This document shows, one piece after another, positions 17,317-23,031 of a stretch of DNA of 24,675 nt. Made by a program: the position numbers and the translations under genes. The number at the start of each line of letters is the position of its first letter. Positions within the stretch are counted from its first letter, which is position 1. The notes below the pieces were generated by a model. That model did no database searches and was not told where the DNA came from. It saw only the letters and a program-made list of their open reading frames with translations. The stretch comes from Bacteroidota bacterium (lineage in GTDB: Bacteria > Bacteroidota > Bacteroidia > Flavobacteriales > Flavobacteriaceae), in the NCBI GenBank assembly GCA_024280815.1, contig JAJRPL010000201.1, positions 1-24,675 on the forward strand. Direction: 5' to 3'.

Positions 17317-17395
17317 AAAGGAAAAATAGAATAAATGATTTGGAATTTTCCCCAATAGTTAATGGGATTGAGATTTGGAATTTTAAAAATAGAGC
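17317..17395. repeat. nuoL-nuoM spacer with a 13-base direct repeat
   Basis: GATTTGGAATTTT occurs twice (17337-17349 and 17372-17384) in this 79-base gap. The related string TTTGGAATTTGGAATTT occurs just before nuoH. There is no ORF and no promoter match. Confidence 0.6.
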
Positions 17396-18883
17396 ATGGA
17401 TATTTTAACACTTTTTGTTGTAGTACCAATACTAACAGTTCTTGTTTTAGTCTTTGCTAAAGGTTTAAAACAAGTGCGAATTATTTCTTTAGTAGGTATG
17501 CTTGTGCAGCTAGGTATGGCAATCAACTTAATTTTTGCCTATTTAAAAGAACGAGCTATAAACAAAGATATTATGGTTTTTACCCAAGATTATACTTGGT
17601 ATGAATCATTTAATATTCATTATGCTATTGGTGTAGATGCTATTTCTGGGGTGTTGATTGCATTAACAGCTATTGTTGTTGTTGCAGGTATTTTTATTTC
17701 ATGGAAAATAGATGATTTACCCAAAGAATTCTTTATTACACTCATTATTTTATCTGCAGGTGTTTTCGGATTCTTTATCTCATTAGATTTATTTACACTT
17801 TTCGTTTTTTATGAAATTGCAGTAATACCCATGTATTTGCTTATTGGCATTTGGGGTTCTGGCCCTAAAGAGTTTTCTGCTATGAAATTAACCTTAATGT
17901 TGATGGCTGCTTCTGCCCTTTTATCGGTTGGAATTTTCGGAATCTATTTCAATTCAAATGCAGATGGAGGTGCTTTAACTTTTAATATTTTAGAAATTGC
18001 TCAAGTAAATATTCCTGTAGCTGCTCAAAATCTATTTTTCCCTTTTGTATTTATAGGTTTTGCCGTAATAGGAGCCTTATTCCCATTTCATACTTGGTCT
18101 CCTTCGGGTCATGCTTCAGCGCCAACAGCTGTATCTATGCTTCATGCAGGTGTTTTAATGAAATTAGGAGGATATGGTGTTTTTAGAATCGCGATGTATT
18201 TACTGCCTCAAGGAGCTATAAATTGGACAGACTTTTTCTTAGTATTAACAACCATAGGAGTTATCTATGGGGCACTTGCTGCTGTGATGCAAAAAGACTT
18301 AAAGTATATCAATGCATATGCCTCTGTAAGTCACTTAAGTTTAGTGTTATTTGCCTTATTGATGCTTAATAAAACAGCTTGGACTGGTGCGATAATTCAA
18401 TCGCTGTCTCACGGATTATTAACCGCATTATTCTTTGCCTTAATAGGGATGGTTTATGGAAGAACACATACACGAGATATTGCAAAATTAGGCGGGATTA
18501 TGAAAATATTACCCTTTATAGGTTCTGTTTATGTCATTACCGGATTGGCCTATTTAGGTTTACCAGGATTTAGTGGTTTTGTTGCTGAGATGAACATTTT
18601 TGTAGGTGCTTTTGAACATACAGATACATTTCGTAGAATATTAACCATAATTGTAGTTTCATCAATAGTAGTTACTGCTGTATATATCTTAAGGATGGTA
18701 GGTAAGATTATGATGGGACCTTTGGTAAACGAAGAACATGCTGAGTTGCCAAAAGCAACATGGTATGAAAAAGTAGGCTTAGTTTTATTAATGATACCCG
18801 TAGTATTTATTGGTATGATGCCTTTTGGATTAAGTGAGATGATAAAAGAAAGTGTTACACCGTTCTTAGAACGTTTAATTTAA
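17396..18883 (+). CDS. nuoM: Complex I subunit M, antiporter-like
   Basis: This 495-residue middle pump subunit has TM5 Glu140 in FVFYEIAVIPMYLLIG and Lys256 in HAGVLMKLGGYG. The motif before TM8 reads GFAVIGALFPFHTWSPSGHASAPTAVSM instead of the usual lysine-containing form ending in WLPDAH, so Ile225 stands where E. coli has the essential Lys234. No lysine occurs between residues 165 and 255. The gene is otherwise full length, and the WSPSGHASAPTAVSMLHAG wording suggests a distinct NuoM subfamily rather than decay. It is 4 bases from nuoN. Confidence 0.95.
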   Translation: MDILTLFVVVPILTVLVLVFAKGLKQVRIISLVGMLVQLGMAINLIFAYLKERAINKDIMVFTQDYTWYESFNIHYAIGVDAISGVLIALTAIVVVAGIFISWKIDDLPKEFFITLIILSAGVFGFFISLDLFTLFVFYEIAVIPMYLLIGIWGSGPKEFSAMKLTLMLMAASALLSVGIFGIYFNSNADGGALTFNILEIAQVNIPVAAQNLFFPFVFIGFAVIGALFPFHTWSPSGHASAPTAVSMLHAGVLMKLGGYGVFRIAMYLLPQGAINWTDFFLVLTTIGVIYGALAAVMQKDLKYINAYASVSHLSLVLFALLMLNKTAWTGAIIQSLSHGLLTALFFALIGMVYGRTHTRDIAKLGGIMKILPFIGSVYVITGLAYLGLPGFSGFVAEMNIFVGAFEHTDTFRRILTIIVVSSIVVTAVYILRMVGKIMMGPLVNEEHAELPKATWYEKVGLVLLMIPVVFIGMMPFGLSEMIKESVTPFLERLI

Positions 18884-18887
18884 GATA

Positions 18888-20318
18888 ATGAATATAAATA
18901 ATCTCCTTTTAATGCGTTTTGAATTAGGATTACTACTCCTCTTTCTAACTCTACTTGTTTTTGAAATTTTTACGAACAAAAAACAAAAAGGAAATGTTAT
19001 TTCTTTTGCAATACTACTTTTTACAATTCATACTGCAATTGGGTTTATTCCTTTAGCTGATGGGGATTTATTTGGAGGTATGTTTAAAACAAACACACTT
19101 CTTTTTTACTTTAAAAATGTATTGAATGTTGGTGTTTTAATTGTCTTATTACAATCAGCTGATTGGCTTAAAGAAAAAATAGTTGAACAGAATAAAGCTA
19201 CAGAGTTTATTTTGCTACTCTTATCCTCATTATTAGGAATGTATTTTATGATTTCTGCTGGTGATTTCTTGATGTTCTATCTCGGACTGGAACTAGCAAC
19301 TTTACCTGTTGCAGCACTAGTTGCCTATGAAACTTCTAAACGGATATCTGCCGAAGCAGGTGTAAAATATATTTTGTCATCAGCATTAGCATCTGGAACA
19401 GCATTATTCGGAATCTCATTTTTATATGCCACAGCAGGGAGTCTTTATTTTGATGTTATCGCCACAACATTAACGGTATCAAATCTATCTATTTTAGGCT
19501 TTATTTTATTCTTTTCTGGATTGGCATTTAAAATATCTCTAGCTCCATTCCATTTTTGGACAGCTGATGTTTATGAAGGAGCACCTATAAATGTAGCTTC
19601 GTATCTATCAGTAATCTCTAAAGGTGCAGCTGTTGTTATCTTAGTCATTCTATTATTTACGGTATTAAAACCATTGTTACCTTTTTGGAGTAAAATTATC
19701 TATATTGTTGCTATTGCTACCATGACCATTGGTAACTTATTTGCTTTACGTCAACAGAATATGAAACGCTTTTTAGCATTTTCTTCTGTAGCACAAGCAG
19801 GTTTTATTTTGTTAGGAATGCTCTCTGTAGATGAATTAGGTTTAACAACAGTCCTGTTTTTTGTAACCGTTTATATCTTTTCAAATTTAGGTGCTTTTGG
19901 TGTTGTTCAAGCCATTTCTGAAGTATCTGGCAAAGAAAATATTGACGATTACGAAGGCTTATACCGTACCAACCCTAAGTTGAGCCTATTACTAATGTTG
20001 GCCTTATTCTCCTTAGCAGGAATACCACCATTAGCAGGTTTTTTTGGTAAGTTCTTTTTATATGCCGCCGCCGCTAGTAAAGGATATTACGTATTGGTAT
20101 TTATAGGTGTGGTAAATGCTACCATATCTTTATATTATTATTTATTGGTAATAAGAGCTATGTTTTTACGAAAAAATCAAGATGCCATACCTTATTTTAA
20201 TTCTAAATTATTTATGAAATTAGGTCTCATATTAGCAGCAATAGGTATTTTAGTGGCAGGAATGTATAGTCCGTTATACGAGTATGTTTATACCATAAGC
20301 ACAAATTTTTTAAATTAA
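18888..20318 (+). CDS. nuoN: Complex I subunit N, antiporter-like
   Basis: This 476-residue proximal pump subunit belongs to the antiporter family. It has a TM5 glutamate in YLGLELATLPVAALVAYE, the TM7 lysine in GLAFKISLAPFHFWTADVYEGAP and the TM8 lysine in LSVISKGAAVVILV, so its proton-channel residues are complete. RQQNMKRFLAFSSVAQAGFILLG is the usual TM10-TM11 link. It is the last recognised nuo gene, followed after 4 bases by a small orphan gene. Confidence 0.95.
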   Translation: MNINNLLLMRFELGLLLLFLTLLVFEIFTNKKQKGNVISFAILLFTIHTAIGFIPLADGDLFGGMFKTNTLLFYFKNVLNVGVLIVLLQSADWLKEKIVEQNKATEFILLLLSSLLGMYFMISAGDFLMFYLGLELATLPVAALVAYETSKRISAEAGVKYILSSALASGTALFGISFLYATAGSLYFDVIATTLTVSNLSILGFILFFSGLAFKISLAPFHFWTADVYEGAPINVASYLSVISKGAAVVILVILLFTVLKPLLPFWSKIIYIVAIATMTIGNLFALRQQNMKRFLAFSSVAQAGFILLGMLSVDELGLTTVLFFVTVYIFSNLGAFGVVQAISEVSGKENIDDYEGLYRTNPKLSLLLMLALFSLAGIPPLAGFFGKFFLYAAAASKGYYVLVFIGVVNATISLYYYLLVIRAMFLRKNQDAIPYFNSKLFMKLGLILAAIGILVAGMYSPLYEYVYTISTNFLN

Positions 20319-20322
20319 AAAA

Positions 20323-20646
20323 ATGGGACTAACCGGAAAACATTTATTTGGAAGTATAGAAGAAACAAGAGTCACTTTTGTAGAGAAAAAGATTGAAAAA
20401 GGTCGAGCAGATTTTTTAAAAAAATTGTTGAAACATAATGGGTTTGAAGTTCTTATTCAAGAAGAAAAAAGAAAAACCGAAGAAGAGCCTCAATTATATA
20501 CTGTTGCCGTTACTGATATGGTTTTTAATCCTACCGTTTGGGTATTTCAGCGTAAGCTTAAAACCTTTGACGGTCATATTGTAAATCAAGATTATTGGAA
20601 TCAGGTTAGTGAGAATACTAAGCCTCAGTATTGGAAGAATGATTAG
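20323..20646 (+). CDS. Small soluble protein encoded directly after nuoN, function unknown
   Basis: This 107-residue protein has no signal peptide and no membrane helix. It begins MGLTGKHLFGSIEETRVTF, continues with a lysine-rich helix (EKKIEKGRADFLKKLLKHNG), a charged segment (EEKRKTEEEPQ), a beta-like stretch YTVAVTDMVFNPTVWVF and an aromatic end, VNQDYWNQVSENTKPQYW. There are no cysteines, so it binds no Fe-S cluster through Cys. I do not recognise the family. The 4-base spacing from nuoN and lack of an internal promoter make it part of the nuo transcript. An accessory or assembly role for this complex I is possible by position only. Confidence 0.75.
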   Translation: MGLTGKHLFGSIEETRVTFVEKKIEKGRADFLKKLLKHNGFEVLIQEEKRKTEEEPQLYTVAVTDMVFNPTVWVFQRKLKTFDGHIVNQDYWNQVSENTKPQYWKND

Positions 20647-20667
20647 TGAATAAAAATAACATACTAT

Positions 20668-21387
20668 TTAATCACAATCATCTCTACCATGATAAACATT
20701 AATACATCCAAATTTATCATTACAAGAAATATAATCTGTTACTTGAAAACTAGCAATATCAATTGTATCTAAAATTCTTTCTCCTTTTTCATTAAAAATG
20801 ATATTTCTACCTAAATGATAGACATTTTTACTATCCATTGCTAAACCAGCACTCTCTTTAAATAACTTAACGTTTTTATAATCTTTAGAAGGAATCTTAA
20901 AATTATTTACGTAATAATAACACCCATCTGTTGACCATGTATAATAACTCATTTCATCTTTATAAACTAGTTTAAAGTTTTTAATTGAACAAACATTTAA
21001 AGGTTTTGTCCCATAATAAACATCTTTTTTGTCTTTAGAATAAAAATCACTTATCAATTCAAAGCCATCTGAATTTGAATTGGCAATTGAATCTCCGGCA
21101 AGAAATGCTCTATTTTTATCAACAGCATACATCTCTTCTAATAATTTAAATGTTAAAGGATCTGCACCGGGAATTTCATGCCCTTCAAAAAACACAAAAT
21201 TCTTATCTTTACCATAAAGTTTGTCACTTAAGACTTCAAATGTGTTTTGATCAGCTTCAGGAATTAAATAACTTGATTTACCTTGACTTTCATTCCAAGA
21301 TTTATAATACACACCATCATTTTTTATTTCATAATGTGTGCAACTTAACAGTGACATTACCATTAATAAAAAGCATACTTTTTTCAT
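20668..21387 (-). CDS. DKNYY-family repeat lipoprotein
   Basis: This 239-residue protein starts MKKVCFLLMVMSLLSCTHYE, a lipoprotein signal with lipobox LLSC (Cys16), so it is probably membrane-anchored outside the cytoplasm. The mature part has repeated units of the type DKNFVFFEGHEIPGADPLTF, DKNRAFLAGDSI and DKKDVYYGTKPL, then DSKNVYHLGRNI. This is the DKNYY repeat, a widespread bacterial domain of unknown function, often on secreted proteins. Three extra cysteines lie near the C-terminus (ISCNDKFGCINVYHGRDDCD). It is convergent with the nuo operon, 21 bases from its last gene, with no hairpin between them. Confidence 0.8.
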   Translation of the reverse strand: MKKVCFLLMVMSLLSCTHYEIKNDGVYYKSWNESQGKSSYLIPEADQNTFEVLSDKLYGKDKNFVFFEGHEIPGADPLTFKLLEEMYAVDKNRAFLAGDSIANSNSDGFELISDFYSKDKKDVYYGTKPLNVCSIKNFKLVYKDEMSYYTWSTDGCYYYVNNFKIPSKDYKNVKLFKESAGLAMDSKNVYHLGRNIIFNEKGERILDTIDIASFQVTDYISCNDKFGCINVYHGRDDCD

Positions 21388-21454
21388 ATGAAATTCTTTT
21401 AATATGGCTTACATTATATTAAAAGAAACTAAAGAAATTTTAAAGAATAAATTC

Positions 21455-21683
21455 TAATTAACGTGAGTTAGACATAAACAAAAGTACATGCAATTGATAA
21501 GTGTATGATTATCAGTATTATGTCATTCCGACGTAGGAGGAATCTCTATTGAAATTAATTGAGATTCTTCACTCCACTCGTCCCTCATTACTCCCGAATC
21601 TTCGGGACTGAATGACACTTAACTATTAAACGCCTGATTAACAGAAAATTACAATTATTAATATGTCGAACTCACGTTAATTA
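21455..21683. mobile_element. MITE-like element with 22-bp terminal inverted repeats
   Basis: The 22-base ends (21455-21476 and 21662-21683) are reverse complements with one mismatch; their core is TAACGTGAGTT / AACTCACGTTA. The 229-base body is non-coding. It contains a second inverted pair, TGTCATTC (21520-21527) / GAATGACA (21610-21617), an inner GAATCTC/GAGATTC pair, and the hairpin TCCCGAA/TTCGGGA (21592-21607). This looks like a small non-autonomous element carrying a second repeat inside. I see no target-site duplication. Confidence 0.65.
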
Positions 21684-21707
21684 CCTTTAGAGTCTTTAAT
21701 ATTAGAA

Positions 21708-21741
21708 ACAAAAAATCTCAGCTTACGCTGAGATTTTTTGT
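21708..21741 (-). terminator. Intrinsic terminator of the LEA-like gene
   Basis: A perfect 15-bp stem (ACAAAAAATCTCAGC at 21708-21722 with its complement at 21727-21741) and a TTAC loop lie 24 bases beyond the stop of the minus-strand gene. On that strand the stem ends in a six-T run. Confidence 0.85.
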
Positions 21742-21765
21742 TAAATTAGTTTTTTAGATTAGTGA

Positions 21766-22977
21766 TTATGCTTTATCAGATGCATCATCTATAACATCTG
21801 CTGCTCCATCAACAGCATCACTAGCACTATCAGCTACATTGCTTGCAACATCTTTAGCACCCTCAACAATATCACCTGTTGTATCAGCAATAGTACTTCC
21901 TGCATCCTTAGCCATATCAACTCCAGCTTCAACAACGTCACCAGCTTTATCTGCTACTTTTCCTGCTACATCTTTAGTTCCCTCAACAATATCACCAGCA
22001 GTATCGGCAATAGCATTTCCTGCATCCTTTGTTATATCAACGGCTCCATCAACAACATCACCTGCTTTATCTGCTACTTTTCCTGCTACATCTTTAGTTC
22101 CCTCAACAATATCACCAGTAGTATCGGCAATAGCATTTCCTGCATCCTTTGCCATATCAACTCCAGCTTCAACAACGTCACCAGCTTTATCGACTACTTT
22201 TCCTGCTACGTCTTTAGTTCCCTCATAAACATCACCAGCTGTATCGGCAATAGCATTTCCTGCATCCTTTGCCATATCAACGGCTCCATCAACAACATCA
22301 CCTGCTTTATCTGCTACTTTTCCTGCTACATCTTTAGTTCCCTCAACAATATCACCAGCAGTATCGGCAATAGCATTTCCTGCGTCCTTTGCCATATCAA
22401 CTCCAGCTTCAACAACGTCACCAGCTTTATCGGCTACTTTTCCTGCTACGTCTTTTGTGCCTTCATAAACATCACCAGCTGTATCGGCAATAGCATTTCC
22501 TGCATCCTTTGCCATATCAACTCCAGCTTCAACAACGTCACCAGCTGTATCGGCTACTTTTCCTGCTACGTCTTTTGTGCCTTCATAAACATCACCAGCT
22601 GTATCGGCAATAGCATTTCCTGCATCCTTTGCCATATCAACTCCAGCTTCAACAACGTCTCCAGCTTTATCAGCTACTTTTCCTGCTACGTCTTTAGTTC
22701 CTTCATAAACGTCACCAGCTGTATCGGCAATAGCATTTCCTGCATCCTTTGCCATATCAACTCCAGCTTCAACAACGTCTCCAGCTTTATCAGCTACTTT
22801 TCCTGCTACGTCTTTAGTTCCTTCATAAACGTCTTCAGCAACATCAGCTACTTTGTGACCTGCATCTTTGGCCAAATCAACAGCATCTTCTGCTAAATCT
22901 ACTGTTTTATCCACAACAGTATTTGCTACATTTTTGGCTCCGCCAAATATATTTTTAAAAAATCCAAACAGTCCCAT
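21766..22977 (-). CDS. LEA-like protein of nine tandem 40-residue repeats
   Basis: This 403-residue protein has a 34-residue head (MGLFGFFKNIFGGAKN, amphipathic and glycine/phenylalanine-rich), nine 40-residue repeats (residues 35-394) and a 9-residue acidic tail. A repeat reads in pieces KDAGNAIADTAGD, EGTKDVAGKVADKAGD and VVEAGVDMA. It is Ala/Asp/Gly/Lys/Val-rich, has no proline, cysteine or tryptophan, and shows the apolar-charged periodicity of group 3 LEA-type helices. Two repeat flavours alternate (DVYEGT...VVEAGVD and DIVEGT...VVDGAVD). Such proteins are usually disordered in water, fold on membranes or on drying, and protect against cold, salt or desiccation. That role here is inference. 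It has its own -7 box (TAAATTTG) and terminator, and the upstream neighbour is a Na+/H+ antiporter. Confidence 0.85.
   Translation of the reverse strand: MGLFGFFKNIFGGAKNVANTVVDKTVDLAEDAVDLAKDAGHKVADVAEDVYEGTKDVAGKVADKAGDVVEAGVDMAKDAGNAIADTAGDVYEGTKDVAGKVADKAGDVVEAGVDMAKDAGNAIADTAGDVYEGTKDVAGKVADTAGDVVEAGVDMAKDAGNAIADTAGDVYEGTKDVAGKVADKAGDVVEAGVDMAKDAGNAIADTAGDIVEGTKDVAGKVADKAGDVVDGAVDMAKDAGNAIADTAGDVYEGTKDVAGKVVDKAGDVVEAGVDMAKDAGNAIADTTGDIVEGTKDVAGKVADKAGDVVDGAVDITKDAGNAIADTAGDIVEGTKDVAGKVADKAGDVVEAGVDMAKDAGSTIADTTGDIVEGAKDVASNVADSASDAVDGAADVIDDASDKA
21796..22875 (-). repeat. Nine in-frame 120-bp tandem repeats
   Basis: Nine 120-base units encode the 40-residue repeats. Inner units are nearly identical at the DNA level, including synonymous positions, which points to recent duplication or gene conversion. 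The first and last units have diverged, as expected at array edges. Confidence 0.9.
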
Positions 22978-23001
22978 AATAATAGTTTTTAGGTTAGGTT
23001 A

Positions 23002-23009
23002 CAAATTTA
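23002..23009 (-). promoter_or_regulatory. Probable -7 box of the LEA-like gene (TAAATTTG)
   Basis: On the minus strand TAAATTTG (23009 to 23002) fits TANNTTTG exactly and lies 24 bases before the ATG at 22977. There is no TTG at the -33 spacing. It suggests separate expression from the antiporter gene 54 bases upstream. Confidence 0.45.
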
Positions 23010-23031
23010 CAATAATTATAGGTATATTTAA

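Larger units (their letters stand above)
21388..21765. other. Intergenic region holding a MITE-like element and a terminator
   Basis: The 378-base gap has no credible ORF. It is mostly filled by the inverted-repeat element at 21455-21683 and the hairpin at 21708-21741. The 67 bases next to the lipoprotein start contain no clear -7 box. Confidence 0.7.

Noticed and set aside
21839..22228. Plus-strand ORF of 129 codons opposite the LEA-like gene
   Set aside because: It is a shadow of the minus-strand 120-bp repeats (120 is a multiple of three, so opposite frames stay open too).
21796..22875. CRISPR-like array because of regular repeats
   Set aside because: The 120-base period is fully coding, lacks unique spacers, and keeps one open frame through all nine units.
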